From Prochlorococcus marinus XMU1411 (GTDB lineage Bacteria > Cyanobacteriota > Cyanobacteriia > PCC-6307 > Cyanobiaceae), in contig NZ_JAAORI010000002.1 of NCBI RefSeq assembly GCF_017696075.1, positions 124,001 through 188,000 of the forward strand: 64,000 bases of DNA, in the 5' to 3' direction. Both the position numbers and the translations under genes were made by a program. The notes beneath the pieces were generated by a model. The model did not search any database and had not been told where the DNA came from. It saw nothing but the letters and a program-made list of their open reading frames with translations. This document shows, in pieces, positions 39,823 to 49,412 of the stretch. The first letter of the stretch is position 1; each line of letters starts with the position of its first letter.

Positions 39823-40127
39823 ATCCAGTTTTTTTGATTCAAAAAGAAAACTGAGTTTTCATTTTCTCTTATAAAATTTTCTCCGGTCTCTGTTAAAGGT
39901 GCTTTATAAAGTTTAAAATTCTTAATTATATAATTAAGTGCTATTACTTTTTTTTCTGAATCTATTTCAATTGGATGAGTTGTTGAGCTACTGAAACCTC
40001 TGAAAATAATTATTTCTAATTGTTCTTTTTGATTTTCTTTTTGAATGAAACCCTCTAGTTTGAGTATCCTATCAGGTATTTCGGAACTAATTTTTTCAAG
40101 ACTATTTATTAAATCAATTTCTGCCAT
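39819..40127 (-). CDS. Small cyanobacterial protein, unknown function
   Basis: About 102 aa from ATG 40127 ([14 protein letters not shown]...), or 111 aa from ATG 40154. It has beta-strand-like repeats ([32 protein letters not shown]), with no membrane segment. It resembles cyanobacterial/plastid proteins of unknown function whose N-terminal half forms a small beta domain, but I cannot name the family. The 5' end overlaps the DUF3177 gene, so the two are probably translated together. Confidence 0.65.
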   Translation of the reverse strand: MAEIDLINSLEKISSEIPDRILKLEGFIQKENQKEQLEIIIFRGFSSSTTHPIEIDSEKKVIALNYIIKNFKLYKAPLTETGENFIRENENSVFFLNQKNWI

Positions 40128-40737
40128 TTTCGGAGAAGTAAGAGTTTCTTCCATTTTTAGGTAATTTTAGGATTGACCATTGAATTAATCCTAAAGAGTA
40201 GATTAGTAATGAAAATAATCCTAAATATTTTGCTACCGGCTGAGTAAAATTAGCTCCGAAGAAAAAATTAAATAAATTTTTGATAATAATGTAGAAATTT
40301 GAAGAAGGGTGAAGCCAAATTTCGCATGCAGCAGAATTAATAAAAGAAAAGCAGCTCAAGTTTTGTAAACTTTGAATAAAGAAATTTAGAGATATAAAAG
40401 TTAGTGCCCATCTCCATATTTTTGTTGTTGTGATAATGGGGTAAGAAAAATCATATTCTTTAAATTCATCATTAATATCAGTCCAAAACCAAACTGAAGT
40501 CGTCATTAATATTGTTGAAATATTTGTTATGGTCAAAGCATAATTATATTTACCTATTAAAAGTAAAAGGCTTATGAAAAATAAAAGTGATATTTTCCAA
40601 TAAATTGTTAGAAGTTTATTAACAGCTTTATTTCTTTTTTTAATGGACCAAAAGAATAATGCAACAGGAATACCAATAAAGAAAATTATTGTAAGTTGAA
40701 ATGATAGCCAAATAGAAACTTGATTAAAAACGTTCAA
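40114..40737 (-). CDS. DUF3177 membrane protein
   Basis: A 207-aa integral membrane protein with about five hydrophobic segments, matching the cyanobacterial DUF3177 family (NAAVNK-like region, SVWFWTDIND, ATRWWRW-like KIWRWALTF). Function unknown. It overlaps the downstream gene by 14 to 41 nt depending on that start. Confidence 0.72.
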   Translation of the reverse strand: MNVFNQVSIWLSFQLTIIFFIGIPVALFFWSIKKRNKAVNKLLTIYWKISLLFFISLLLLIGKYNYALTITNISTILMTTSVWFWTDINDEFKEYDFSYPIITTTKIWRWALTFISLNFFIQSLQNLSCFSFINSAACEIWLHPSSNFYIIIKNLFNFFFGANFTQPVAKYLGLFSLLIYSLGLIQWSILKLPKNGRNSYFSENGRN

Positions 40738-40859
40738 AACTTTTTCTTTTTACATACATAATAATTAAACATCAAACGGTTACTTTTAATCTTACTATTG
40801 TCATAGTTATGAATATTATGCATCTTTGTATTATTGCTGAGAAATAAACCAATTATTGT

Positions 40860-41489
40860 ATGAGACAGCATGTAAATCCACTTAGTAGAAATTTCAATGA
40901 AATTGAGAGAATACCTTCTTTGAGCGACATGTTTGGAAATTCTAAATTGAATCTTCATTTGGATATAGGTTCTGCTGCCGGGGAGTTTCTTTTCGATTTA
41001 GCTCTAGATAATACCAGTTGGAATTATTTAGGAATTGAAATTCGTGAGAGATTAGTCAAAAATGCTAAATTAAAAGTGATTGAAAAAGAAATCAAAAATC
41101 TATATTTTTTATTTGGTAATGCTAATAATATTTTGAATGATGTCCAAAGTAAAATTATTATTAAAAATCTAAAAAGCATTTCTTTTAATTTTCCTGATCC
41201 ATGGTTTAAAAAGAGACATTTTAAAAGGCGTGTAATTCAGCCAGAATTTATTAATATTCTCTCAAATTCATTACAAAAAGGGACCCTAATTTTTATAAAA
41301 ACAGATGTAAAGGATCTATTCGATTACATGGATAGCACTATATCAAGTAATTTTTATTTTAAAAAAATAGATAAAAAAGATTTTGATTATTCTAAAAGTT
41401 TTAATCCAAGTAAAGTTAAAACTAATCGTGAAAAGTATGTAATTGTTAACCAACTTGAAATTTTTGAAAGGATTTATATAAAAGATTGA
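40860..41489 (+). CDS. trmB: tRNA (guanine-46-N7)-methyltransferase
   Basis: SAM-dependent TrmB, making m7G46 in tRNAs. The 209-aa protein has MRQHVNPLS, the SAM motif [29 protein letters not shown], the signature [14 protein letters not shown], and TNREKYVIV near the end. It is divergent from the DUF3177 gene; 120 nt lie between. Confidence 0.95.
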   Translation: MRQHVNPLSRNFNEIERIPSLSDMFGNSKLNLHLDIGSAAGEFLFDLALDNTSWNYLGIEIRERLVKNAKLKVIEKEIKNLYFLFGNANNILNDVQSKIIIKNLKSISFNFPDPWFKKRHFKRRVIQPEFINILSNSLQKGTLIFIKTDVKDLFDYMDSTISSNFYFKKIDKKDFDYSKSFNPSKVKTNREKYVIVNQLEIFERIYIKD

Positions 41490-41496
41490 TTAATTG

Positions 41497-42849
41497 TTAG
41501 TTAATTATTTTATTAATTTCTAAAAAGAGTTTGTTTGTTATCTCTCTTGATAAAGAATCAACTTTTTTCTTGTTTTTGGCTTCAACAAGAATTCGCATTA
41601 ATGGTTCTGTGCCACTAGGCCTAATGTAAATCCTACAATTATCAGAATAAGTTTTATGAAAATTTTCTATAATTTGATAGATTAAAATTTTGGTTTCTGG
41701 ATTTATTTTTTTCATATTAAAATTTAAATTAATATTTGTAAGTTTCTGTGAAAAAGGTTCAAAACTACTATTCAGCCAATCATTTAATGTAATATTTTTC
41801 TTTTTACAGTATTTAGAAATTTGAAGTGCAGTCAATATTCCATCTCCGGAAAAGTTATTAATTTTTGAAAGAATATGTCCAGACTGTTCTCCACCCAAAA
41901 CAGCTCTTTTTTCCTTAATTGCTTCATAAACGTATTTATCTCCTACATCAGTTCGATATAAAATTCCACCAATTTCGTTCCAGGCCTTTTCAAAACCTAA
42001 ATTTGCCATTTGAGTTGATATTAGTAAATTATTTGTTAGAGTCTTTTGTCCCATAAGTTCTCTTCCCCAGAGAAAAAGCATATGATCTCCATCTAATACA
42101 TTGCCTTTAGAATCTAATCCAATTACTCTATCAGCATCTCCATCAAAGCTAAATCCCATATCTGCAGGATTCTCTCTTAATGCTTTTTTTAATGGTTCGA
42201 GGTTAGTAGAACCACAATTCATATTAATTTTTAATCCATTTTTAGAGTTATTGATAACTCTTACATCAGCACCCAGACTCTGAAAAATTTTTTTTGCGCA
42301 AGTTGTTGCTGATCCATAGCATGTGTCTAATATAATTTTCATGCCGCTTAAATTTTCCTCGCCCATTGATTGGATTAAGCTTTTGATGTAAATGTCCATA
42401 AGCTCTTTATTTGTTGTTAGAGAGATATCTTTTGTCGCAACTGTTGTATTTTGATTTGACTTTTCAATAAATTTTTGAATTTTATTTTCAAAATTCTTGG
42501 TAATTTTTTGACCATTATGATCAAAGATTTTTATGCCGTTATATTCAGGAGGATTATGACTTGCTGATATCATTATCCCACTACTAAAATTTTCTTGTTG
42601 GATTAAAAAAGGGATAGCTGGGGTGGGGCAGATTCCAAGATTTATAAATTCTTTGCCACTTGCATTTATACCTTTTGTTATTGCATGAAGCAGAATATCT
42701 CCGCTAATTCTCGTATCTCTTCCAATTAATATTGGATTATTATTGTCTAAATTAGAACCTAAAGCAAAACCAACTTTATATGCTAAAGAATATGTTATTT
42801 CTTCATCAAATATTCCTCTTATTCCATCAGTTCCGAAGATTGTTTGCAT
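41497..42849 (-). CDS. glmM: Phosphoglucosamine mutase
   Basis: Converts glucosamine-6-phosphate to glucosamine-1-phosphate for peptidoglycan and LPS. The 450-aa enzyme has FGTDGIRGI, the phosphoserine loop [13 protein letters not shown], the metal-binding FDGDADR, GGEQSGH and [11 protein letters not shown], all in order. The SASHNP form marks GlmM rather than PGM. Convergent with trmB, 7 nt apart. Confidence 0.97.
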   Translation of the reverse strand: MQTIFGTDGIRGIFDEEITYSLAYKVGFALGSNLDNNNPILIGRDTRISGDILLHAITKGINASGKEFINLGICPTPAIPFLIQQENFSSGIMISASHNPPEYNGIKIFDHNGQKITKNFENKIQKFIEKSNQNTTVATKDISLTTNKELMDIYIKSLIQSMGEENLSGMKIILDTCYGSATTCAKKIFQSLGADVRVINNSKNGLKINMNCGSTNLEPLKKALRENPADMGFSFDGDADRVIGLDSKGNVLDGDHMLFLWGRELMGQKTLTNNLLISTQMANLGFEKAWNEIGGILYRTDVGDKYVYEAIKEKRAVLGGEQSGHILSKINNFSGDGILTALQISKYCKKKNITLNDWLNSSFEPFSQKLTNINLNFNMKKINPETKILIYQIIENFHKTYSDNCRIYIRPSGTEPLMRILVEAKNKKKVDSLSREITNKLFLEINKIIN

Positions 42850-42984
42850 AATTAGATTTCAGGAACTAAAAATATTTTTCATTTTATTTAAATCTTATTT
42901 TATCAGTTGATTAAAAGGTAAAAGAATATTTTTCTCTCAATTTGTTTATCTTATTTAATATATTAAAAACAGTAATTATTCAGA

Positions 42985-43530
42985 ATGCAAACTGAGAGTA
43001 GAGAACCACTTTTAAATAAAAACTTAAAAGCAATACTTGTTTTTTTAGTTGTTGTTCTTATTATTTCTTTGATTTTTTTTAGAAATCTTTTTTTTCAATC
43101 AACTTATCTTCTTAAGAGTTTTGGAGAATTATCTGTTGATCCCGAAATAGCTTTTAAAAACAATAAGCCAACATTCCTTGAATTTTACGCTGAATGGTGC
43201 GAAGTTTGCAAAGAAATGGCTCCAAAAGTATCAGCCTTGAAGGAGACATACGAAGAAGATATTAACTTTGTTTTTTTAAATGTTGATAATCAAAAATGGG
43301 AAAATTATATTCGAAAATTTGATGTCAATGGGATTCCTCAAATTAACCTTTTCGATACAAAAGGTAATTTAAAATCTACTTTTATTGGTAATCAACAAGA
43401 AGTAATAATAAGAGAATCAATAGCAGATTTAGAAAAAGAAGTGGGATCTCAAGAAAAAATTCTTAATGCTGAATTTTCTGAAATCAAAGAAAATAAAAAT
43501 TATGAAGTCACCCCTCTTAGTCATGGATGA
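42985..43530 (+). CDS. Membrane-anchored thioredoxin-like protein (TxlA/HCF164 type)
   Basis: The 181-aa protein has one N-terminal membrane segment (about 16-35) and a thioredoxin domain with active site EFYAEWCEVCKEMAP (WCEVC), VDNQKW and NGIPQINLFD. This is the layout of TxlA and the plant HCF164 thylakoid protein, which passes reducing power across the membrane for cytochrome assembly. It is convergent with thyX, 3 nt apart. Confidence 0.85.
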   Translation: MQTESREPLLNKNLKAILVFLVVVLIISLIFFRNLFFQSTYLLKSFGELSVDPEIAFKNNKPTFLEFYAEWCEVCKEMAPKVSALKETYEEDINFVFLNVDNQKWENYIRKFDVNGIPQINLFDTKGNLKSTFIGNQQEVIIRESIADLEKEVGSQEKILNAEFSEIKENKNYEVTPLSHG

Positions 43531-43533
43531 TTT

Positions 43534-44166
43534 TTACCAATCTAGAGATTCTGATACAATCGGAAAACTTTTTTTGAAAATAGATTTGCAATCTTGGGCA
43601 ATGGACTTATGTTCTTCTTGAGTACCGTGAGCTGACCTTAAATTAATATAGTGAATCCATGACCTGCATGATCCAGACATATAAATTCTAGTTGGGGTTG
43701 CTAATGGTAAAACAAATCTTGCACATTCTTTGGCTATTCCTTCGGCAAGTAAATCTTCATATAATTCTGAAGCAGCTTTAAAATGTGAAGAAATTTTTGT
43801 ATTGAATCTTTTTTTTAATTCATCAGGTAGATCTGCAATAGAATTTTGCCTATTTTTAAAATCTTGTCTTCTTAAATCTGGTAGAGGAATGTTCCCCAAT
43901 TGAGAACTATCTGCATATCTCTGCGAAAATTCCTGAAAAGTAAATGATCTATGTCTTAAAATTTGAGCAGCAATTCCCCTGTTTGTTTCTATTTGTAAGG
44001 TCATAAATGATTGTTCGAACACACTCCAATGTTCATTTTTAATGCAATAACTTAATAATTTTGAATAATCTTCATTTTTCTGATTGCTTGGATTGCTAAC
44101 TCTTGCAATATAAGCCATCGTTTTTTCTGCATCCGGAGTTAAGGAAATAAGTTCAACTTTACTCAT
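43534..44166 (-). CDS. thyX: Flavin-dependent thymidylate synthase ThyX
   Basis: Makes dTMP from dUMP with FAD and methylene-THF; the product is 210 aa. The ThyX motif appears as RHRSFTFQEFSQRYA, with VFEQSFMTLQIE and GSCRSWIHYINLRSAHGTQEEH. It starts 1 nt after the dcd stop codon on the same strand; dcd supplies dUMP precursor, so the pair forms a short dTMP operon. Confidence 0.96.
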   Translation of the reverse strand: MSKVELISLTPDAEKTMAYIARVSNPSNQKNEDYSKLLSYCIKNEHWSVFEQSFMTLQIETNRGIAAQILRHRSFTFQEFSQRYADSSQLGNIPLPDLRRQDFKNRQNSIADLPDELKKRFNTKISSHFKAASELYEDLLAEGIAKECARFVLPLATPTRIYMSGSCRSWIHYINLRSAHGTQEEHKSIAQDCKSIFKKSFPIVSESLDW

Positions 44167-44167
44167 T

Positions 44168-44761
44168 TTAAATCTTTGCTAGAGTTACCTTTTCTGGTTG
44201 ATTTTGATATTTACCCCTTCTATCTTCATATGTTGTAGAGCAAGGATCACCCTCAAAAAAGAGAAGCTGACAGATTCCCTCGTTGGCATAAATTCTGCAA
44301 TCAGCACCTGAACTATTACTAAATTCTAAAGTTAGGTGGCCTTCCCAACCTGCTTCTGCAGGAGTTGTATTAACAATAATTCCTAAACGTGCATAAGTAC
44401 TTTTCCCAATGCAAATTACAGTAATATTTTCGGGTACTTTCATCTTTTCTAAGGCTACCCCTAAACCATATGAGTGAGCAGGAAGAATAAAAAAGTCTCC
44501 ATCATCATCATGGTGCAGGACAGTTTTTTCTAAATTATTTGGATTAAACTTTTTAGGATTCATTACAGTTCCTGGAATATGCCTAAAAATTAGGAATTCT
44601 TTCGATGAAAGTCTTAAATCATAGCCATATGAGGAACATCCGTAACTCAAAACTGGCTTTTGTTTATTGTCAGGCTCAAGATGTCGCACCAAGTCTGATT
44701 GGAAGGGGTTTATCATTCCTTCAGAAGCTTTTTGATTTATCCAGAGATCATTTTTAAGCAT
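44168..44761 (-). CDS. dcd: dCTP deaminase
   Basis: Converts dCTP to dUTP, feeding dTMP synthesis. The 197-aa protein has SYGCSSYGYDLRLSSKEF, FFILPAHSYGLGVALEKM, CIGKSTYARLGIIVNTTPAEAGWEGHLTLEFSN with the catalytic Glu, and IYANEGICQLLFF. It lies 4 nt after the CobO-like gene and 1 nt before thyX, so the three form a tight operon on the minus strand. Confidence 0.95.
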   Translation of the reverse strand: MLKNDLWINQKASEGMINPFQSDLVRHLEPDNKQKPVLSYGCSSYGYDLRLSSKEFLIFRHIPGTVMNPKKFNPNNLEKTVLHHDDDGDFFILPAHSYGLGVALEKMKVPENITVICIGKSTYARLGIIVNTTPAEAGWEGHLTLEFSNSSGADCRIYANEGICQLLFFEGDPCSTTYEDRRGKYQNQPEKVTLAKI

Positions 44762-44765
44762 TGTT

Positions 44766-45347
44766 TTATGAGCGAAGTTCAGTAATTTGGTTGGCCATTA
44801 AAGATAATTCTTTAGGAATATCTGTACCAGTAAGAATTACATCTCCTGCTATAAATCGGTTTTTAAGTGTTGAAATCAAATCATCCTTATCGATAATTTT
44901 CATCTCAATTGCAAGAAAAATTTCATCAAGTATTATTTGATCATTTTCACCAGAAAGTAATTGTTTTTTGCAAAAATTCCATAATTCATAAGTTGATTCA
45001 TGAATAGTTTTTTTTAAATTTTCATCATTTTCAATTTCTTCAGAATGATATTGATCAAAAGCATGTGATGATCTTACCCAAGTTAAGTTGCCACAAAGCT
45101 TTACTGCATTAGAAATACCTTGTTTAACACCTCCTTTCATGAATTGAACTAAAAGTACTTTCCTGCCAAGAGCAGCATTTCTAAGGCAGTCTCTAATGAT
45201 AGAGCTATAACTTCCTCTGTAGGAAGACTGATAGATTTGGATTTGCCCGTTTTGAATAAAATTTTTTAAGTTTATCTTGTTAGAAGAACTTATTTTTACT
45301 AACTCGGGGTTGCTTCTTGAATAACTATTAGATGAACTAATTACCAT
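44766..45347 (-). CDS. CobO/CobA-like protein with lost P-loop
   Basis: The 193-aa protein aligns with corrinoid adenosyltransferases of the CobA/CobO family: the core GRKVLLVQFMKGG, LDEIFLAIEMKII (Walker-B-like DEI), and VILTGTDIPKELSLMAN. In active enzymes the P-loop reads GNGKGKTT; here the same site (41-48) reads SSYRGSYS, with no Lys or Thr to bind ATP phosphates. So it is probably not an ordinary adenosyltransferase. It heads the dcd-thyX operon, divergent from ntcA. Confidence 0.75.
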   Translation of the reverse strand: MVISSSNSYSRSNPELVKISSSNKINLKNFIQNGQIQIYQSSYRGSYSSIIRDCLRNAALGRKVLLVQFMKGGVKQGISNAVKLCGNLTWVRSSHAFDQYHSEEIENDENLKKTIHESTYELWNFCKKQLLSGENDQIILDEIFLAIEMKIIDKDDLISTLKNRFIAGDVILTGTDIPKELSLMANQITELRS

Positions 45348-45488
45348 TATTTTAGATTTCTTTATCTACATGCAGTATAATTTGAATTTATTTACGCTGC
45401 ATATAGTGTAATTTTACTTAAAAAAGAGTTCAGAAAGTTTAAACTATTTTAAAAAATTTTATGGAGAAACCAATAAGAATTGAAAATT

Positions 45489-45530
45489 GTTACTGTTGAT
45501 ACAAGATATTTTAAGGTGTCTTCTTAAATT
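45489..45530 (+). promoter_or_regulatory. NtcA-type promoter of ntcA (autoregulation)
   Basis: GTT-N8-TAC at 45489-45502 matches the NtcA box (GTA-N8-TAC) with one mismatch, in a TGT...ACA context. A TAAATT -10 box lies 22 nt downstream (45525-45530). This is the geometry of NtcA class II activation and predicts a start near 45537, about 14 nt before the ntcA ATG. Positive autoregulation of ntcA is known in cyanobacteria. Confidence 0.65.
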
Positions 45531-45550
45531 TTTTAATAGTCAGATTACTT

Positions 45551-46285
45551 ATGATACCTTCTTCTCGAGGATTCAACAGATTCAGTTCGCAACAATCCGG
45601 ACAAAGTAAAATAACTTCTGTTGGAGAACGTTTCCCAATCAATAGAACTTTAATGGAAGTAATTAAAGGTCTAGAAGGTGCAAGCACAGAAATGGTTGAG
45701 AGATCTAAAACAATATTCTTCCCAGGAGATCCTGCAGAGAGGGTTTATTTAATAAGGAGAGGAGCAGTAAGGTTGTCAAGAGTTTATGAGTCAGGTGAAG
45801 AGATAACTGTTGCTCTCCTTAGAGAAAATAGTCTTTTTGGTGTTTTATCTCTCTTAACAGGCCATAGATCCGATCGTTTTTATCATGCTATAGCTTTTAC
45901 AAGAGTTGAAATAATAACAGCCCCCGCGAATTCTGTTTTAAGAGCAATTGAAGATGATGCCTCTGTAGGATTATTATTACTACAGGGTCTTTCAAGTAGG
46001 ATCCTGCAAACAGAAACAATGATAGAAACTCTTACGCATAGGGATATGTCTTCTCGTTTAGTTAGCTTTTTAATGGTCCTTTGTAGAGACTTTGGAGTTG
46101 CAAGTGAAAAAGGTATTACAATCGATTTAAGACTTTCACATCAAGCAATTGCGGAAGCTATTGGTTCAACAAGAGTCACAATTACAAGATTATTAGGAGA
46201 TTTGAAAGATTCTGGACTTGTTAATATTGAAAGAAAAAAGATTACAGTATTTGATCCAATAGCTCTTGCAAAAAGATTTAATTGA
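45551..46285 (+). CDS. ntcA: Global nitrogen regulator NtcA
   Basis: CRP-family activator of nitrogen-assimilation genes, responding to 2-oxoglutarate and to PipX. The 244-aa frame has the effector domain ([39 protein letters not shown]) and a C-terminal HTH with [24 protein letters not shown]. Length and residues match marine NtcA closely. Confidence 0.97.
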   Translation: MIPSSRGFNRFSSQQSGQSKITSVGERFPINRTLMEVIKGLEGASTEMVERSKTIFFPGDPAERVYLIRRGAVRLSRVYESGEEITVALLRENSLFGVLSLLTGHRSDRFYHAIAFTRVEIITAPANSVLRAIEDDASVGLLLLQGLSSRILQTETMIETLTHRDMSSRLVSFLMVLCRDFGVASEKGITIDLRLSHQAIAEAIGSTRVTITRLLGDLKDSGLVNIERKKITVFDPIALAKRFN

Positions 46286-46323
46286 TTCATCTTAACTATG
46301 ATGTATTGAGTATATGAAATAGT

Positions 46324-47283
46324 GTGGCTTGGATTTTAATTGCTTTTTTAATATTACTCGGAGGATTAATTGCACCATTTGGTGATCTGCTTGGTACAAA
46401 GATTGGAAAAGCAAGATTTAGTATCTTAAAATTAAGACCTAAGAAAACCGCAACAATTGTAACTGTCATCACTGGGGGCTTTATTAGTGCAATATCTATA
46501 GGATTATTGATTTTAGTTAGTGAAGAATTTAGGCAAAGACTTTTTGTTGATATCCCTTTTTTGCAAAAAACTTTGGATGAGAGTAAAAAGGCTCTTCTTC
46601 CTTTGCAAGAAGAAAGAAAGAGGCTTGAGGATAAGATTACTAATAAAGAAAAGGAACTAAAAAAACTCAAAAGTGATGTTAAAGAATTTAGGAGAGGAAA
46701 TGTAGTTATAAAAAGAGGGCAAACTTTATTTATTGCTCAAGTTACTTCTAATCCAGATATAAAATTAGATCTAGCAAATATTTATAATAGTGCAGATAGA
46801 TATGTTCAGAAAATTGTAATACCTACTAAAAAAGAAATAAAAAATATTCTTTTGTGGAGACCTAGTGATATTTCTGAAATTGAATTAGTTACTTCAAAAG
46901 GTGGAAATTGGATCTTATTGATTAAATCAGCAACTAATGTTTTAAAAGGAGATAACTTCGTTTTTGTTTACCCAGAATTACTGCAAAATAAAATCATTGT
47001 AAGAAGAGGAGAAGTTATTACTAGTGCAATTCTTGAAACAAAGGATTTTGGGTATAAAAATATTAATTCAAAAATTAAAACTTTGTTGAGAAAAACCAGA
47101 GATAAAATAAAGTTAAGAGGATCTATTGTTAATGAAATTAGTACAAGAGGCGACTTTATTAAAAAAATTAGAGATTCATTGAAGATAAATCAAAATAATG
47201 AATATCTATTAGAGGTTATATCTTTAAATGATAGTAAAACTGCTGATCCAATAATAGTGGAGTTAAACATAACTAAATTATAG
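46324..47283 (+). CDS. DUF3084 membrane/coiled-coil protein
   Basis: The 319-aa protein has two N-terminal hydrophobic segments (about 2-22 and 40-63) joined by FGDLLGTKIGKARFSILKLRPKKTA, the mark of the cyanobacterial DUF3084 family. A coiled coil follows (about 75-125, KKALLPLQEERKRLEDKI) and then a soluble region. Function unknown. Start is GTG 46324, 38 nt after ntcA. Confidence 0.78.
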   Translation: MAWILIAFLILLGGLIAPFGDLLGTKIGKARFSILKLRPKKTATIVTVITGGFISAISIGLLILVSEEFRQRLFVDIPFLQKTLDESKKALLPLQEERKRLEDKITNKEKELKKLKSDVKEFRRGNVVIKRGQTLFIAQVTSNPDIKLDLANIYNSADRYVQKIVIPTKKEIKNILLWRPSDISEIELVTSKGGNWILLIKSATNVLKGDNFVFVYPELLQNKIIVRRGEVITSAILETKDFGYKNINSKIKTLLRKTRDKIKLRGSIVNEISTRGDFIKKIRDSLKINQNNEYLLEVISLNDSKTADPIIVELNITKL

Positions 47284-47288
47284 TCTTA

Positions 47289-47726
47289 ATGTTTAAAATA
47301 TTGTCTATTGACCCTGGTAAATCCAAATGCGGCTTAGTTTTAGCTGAAATAAGTGAAAAAAAAGTTTACAAAGCCATTATTATTAAAAGTGAATTACTCA
47401 GAGACTATGTCAGAAATTTAATTAACGTTGAAGACATATCAAAAATTATTATTGGGAACGGCACAACAAGTCGAGAGATAAGGGAAAAACTGGATTTTTT
47501 TAAAAAAGAAATAATCACTTTTGAAGAAAAAAATACTACTTTCAGGGCTAAAGCAAGATATTTCGATCTTTTTCCTATAAGAGGCTTTAAAATTTTAATT
47601 CCTAGGGAGGTTTATATCCTTAATAAAAATCTCGATGCAATATCAGCTTTGATAATTTTAGAGGATTATTGCAAAATAAAGTTTTCTTTGAATCAAAATG
47701 TAGATTTTAAAACTTGGCAGAAATAG
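47289..47726 (+). CDS. RuvC/YqgF-fold (RNase H-like) protein
   Basis: The 145-aa protein opens with the RNase-H-fold signature ILSIDPGKSKCGLVL (D9) and has further acidic positions typical of RuvC/YqgF resolvases, in FEEKNTTFRAKARYF (Glu) and KNLDAISALIILEDY (Asp). It is likely a nuclease of the Holliday-junction-resolvase superfamily or a pre-rRNA nuclease. It differs from YqgF in length and late motifs, so I do not assign ruvX. It starts 5 nt after the DUF3084 gene and converges on DUF3146 with a 20-nt overlap. Confidence 0.72.
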   Translation: MFKILSIDPGKSKCGLVLAEISEKKVYKAIIIKSELLRDYVRNLINVEDISKIIIGNGTTSREIREKLDFFKKEIITFEEKNTTFRAKARYFDLFPIRGFKILIPREVYILNKNLDAISALIILEDYCKIKFSLNQNVDFKTWQK

Positions 47727-47964
47727 TAAACTTATATTCGTTTCCTGCCTCTAGTTCATAATCTTTTTTTAATAAAAATCTTAATAAGGCATCTTCAATT
47801 AATGCTCTTCCCAATGGAGGATTTACTAATAATAAGCCTTTATTAAAAGACCATGTAAAAGTCCATTTAAATTGACTAGCTTTGACAACTCCCTTAATAT
47901 GCTTTTTTGAGAAGCAATATTCTTTAATACTGACATTAGCTATTGTTTCTGGTTTTGACCTCAT
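47707..47964 (-). CDS. DUF3146 small protein
   Basis: Cyanobacterial family of unknown function, 85 aa. The centre FKWTFTWSFNKGLLLVNPPLGRALIEDALLRFL is the conserved part. It is 6 nt downstream of pth on the same strand and overlaps the convergent RuvC-fold gene by 20 nt. No membrane segment. Confidence 0.78.
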   Translation of the reverse strand: MRSKPETIANVSIKEYCFSKKHIKGVVKASQFKWTFTWSFNKGLLLVNPPLGRALIEDALLRFLLKKDYELEAGNEYKFTISAKF

Positions 47965-47970
47965 TTTCTA

Positions 47971-48570
47971 TTATTGGTCTTTATCAAAAGAATTTAATTC
48001 ATTTATTATATATTCTTCTTTTTTTGTGTTTAATTGTTCGAGAGATTCTATAACCCTCTTATATACTGTATTTAATATTGATTTTTCTCCTTGAGAAATA
48101 TCTCCTAATACATGAGAAATAGTATTGAAATTGTTTATTCCATTATCTGATGGTGGAGAACCAATACCGATTCTTATTCTATTAAAGTTGTGAGTTTGCA
48201 ATTTTTCAATAATGCTTTTAAGTCCATTATGTCCACCTGAGCTCCCTTTTTTTCTAAATCTTATTTTTCCAATAGGTAAATCCTTATCATCTACTATTAT
48301 ATAAATTTGATCTAAATTAATCTTATACCAATCAACTATTGCTCGAACAGCATCACCACTATTATTCATAAAAGTATTTGGTAAAAATAATCTGTAAGTA
48401 GAGTCTTTTATTTTGAATTCTGAGTAAGAACTTTTGAGTTTATCTTTTAATAAAAAATTTGAATTGTATTTCTTCGAGAGAGTTTGAAGTAGCAGAAAGC
48501 CTATATTATGCCTACTTTTAGAGTATTTTTTACCTGGATTCCCCAAGCCTATTAAAAATATTTCTTTCAT
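47971..48570 (-). CDS. pth: Peptidyl-tRNA hydrolase
   Basis: Recycles peptidyl-tRNAs released from stalled ribosomes. The 199-aa product has GLGNPGKKYSKSRHNIGF (catalytic His), the NTFMNNSGDAV motif and IIVDDKDLPIGKIRFRKKGSSGGHNGLKSI. Normal length. Confidence 0.97.
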   Translation of the reverse strand: MKEIFLIGLGNPGKKYSKSRHNIGFLLLQTLSKKYNSNFLLKDKLKSSYSEFKIKDSTYRLFLPNTFMNNSGDAVRAIVDWYKINLDQIYIIVDDKDLPIGKIRFRKKGSSGGHNGLKSIIEKLQTHNFNRIRIGIGSPPSDNGINNFNTISHVLGDISQGEKSILNTVYKRVIESLEQLNTKKEEYIINELNSFDKDQ

Positions 48571-48712
48571 GATCTATTTCTAAATCTCTTTTCATTGAGA
48601 ATTATATATACAAACAAACTATAGTTGAGTACTTTAAGACAAGATTTTCTAGGAAAATTTATTTTGTACTACTCAAATGAACTAGATAACTTTTCGATAG
48701 AATTTCAGAAAT

Positions 48713-48913
48713 TTAGTTTCCGTTCCAATCAACTGAAAAACCTTGTAATAGTAGGGATTGGTTATAAATTTGTAGAAGAATTACTAAAAAAACCAAAAGT
48801 AGAAGTCCTATGACTGTCATCACAGGCACTGCTCCCCAACCAGGCACAACTTTTCCTTGACCTGAATTGCCAATAGCTTTTAAAAGACTTCCTAATGCTG
48901 TTTTTTGACCCAT
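48713..48913 (-). CDS. psbH: Photosystem II protein PsbH
   Basis: Small PSII subunit, 66 aa, with one membrane segment (about 31-52) and the conserved [19 protein letters not shown] stretch. It is divergent from psbN, which reads from 48994 on the other strand, the usual cyanobacterial and plastid arrangement. Confidence 0.96.
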
Positions 48914-48993
48914 GTTTAATTCACAAAATTGGATATTATTTCGCTATTGTATAAGAACTAATACATAAATTGTTTACAAACTTAGCAAAATTG

Positions 48994-49146
48994 ATGCAAA
49001 CTTTATCATCTGCTCCAGATCCTGCCGTTTCCATAGCAGTAACAATTCTGGCATTACTTCTAGCTTTAACAGGTTTTGGGCTTTGGACTGCATTTGGACC
49101 TAAAGCTGCAAAGCTTACAGATCCATGGGATGACCATGATGATTAG
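48994..49146 (+). CDS. psbN: Photosystem II assembly protein PsbN
   Basis: A 50-aa frame from ATG 48994 encodes MQTLSSAPDPAVSIAVTILA..., with one membrane helix (about 12-32) and the conserved end TAFGPKAAKLTDPWDDHDD. PsbN is needed for PSII assembly and repair. The gene is opposite psbH and followed by psbI, the standard layout. Confidence 0.95.
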   Translation: MQTLSSAPDPAVSIAVTILALLLALTGFGLWTAFGPKAAKLTDPWDDHDD

Positions 49147-49255
49147 TATCTGCTAAAAGTATTTCAAAATTTTCCAAAAATACAAAAAGTAAACCTTTTA
49201 CCATAAATTAAATATAAATTTAATAGGATATAAATCTGTCAGAACACTTAATTCC

Positions 49256-49384
49256 ATGCTTGCCTTAAAAATTTCTGTTTACACCATCGTCTTTTTCTTT
49301 GTCGGGATATTCCTTTTTGGATTTTTAGCAAGTGATCCTACTAGAACTCCAAATAGAAAAGATTTAGAAAGTCCTCAAGACTAA
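49256..49384 (+). CDS. psbI: Photosystem II protein PsbI
   Basis: A 42-aa frame from ATG 49256 reads [20 protein letters not shown] and ends [22 protein letters not shown], the PsbI signature (one helix, then SNDPGRNPGR-like stretch). It stabilises D1 near the reaction centre. It follows psbN after 109 nt. Confidence 0.95.
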
Positions 49385-49412
49385 TTTCCTTATTAATTAA
49401 AGTTAATATAAG

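Noticed and set aside
40734-40958. 74-codon minus-strand ORF before the DUF3177 gene
   Set aside because: It covers the 5' end of trmB in antisense and the intergenic promoter; composition is non-coding-like.
45408-45417. GTA-attt-TAC palindrome upstream of ntcA
   Set aside because: The spacer is 4 nt rather than 8, so it is not an NtcA box.
48625-48813. 62-codon plus-strand ORF overlapping psbH
   Set aside because: It is antisense to psbH over half its length, starts at TTG without a ribosome site and resembles no family; most likely a shadow of psbH and the pth spacer.
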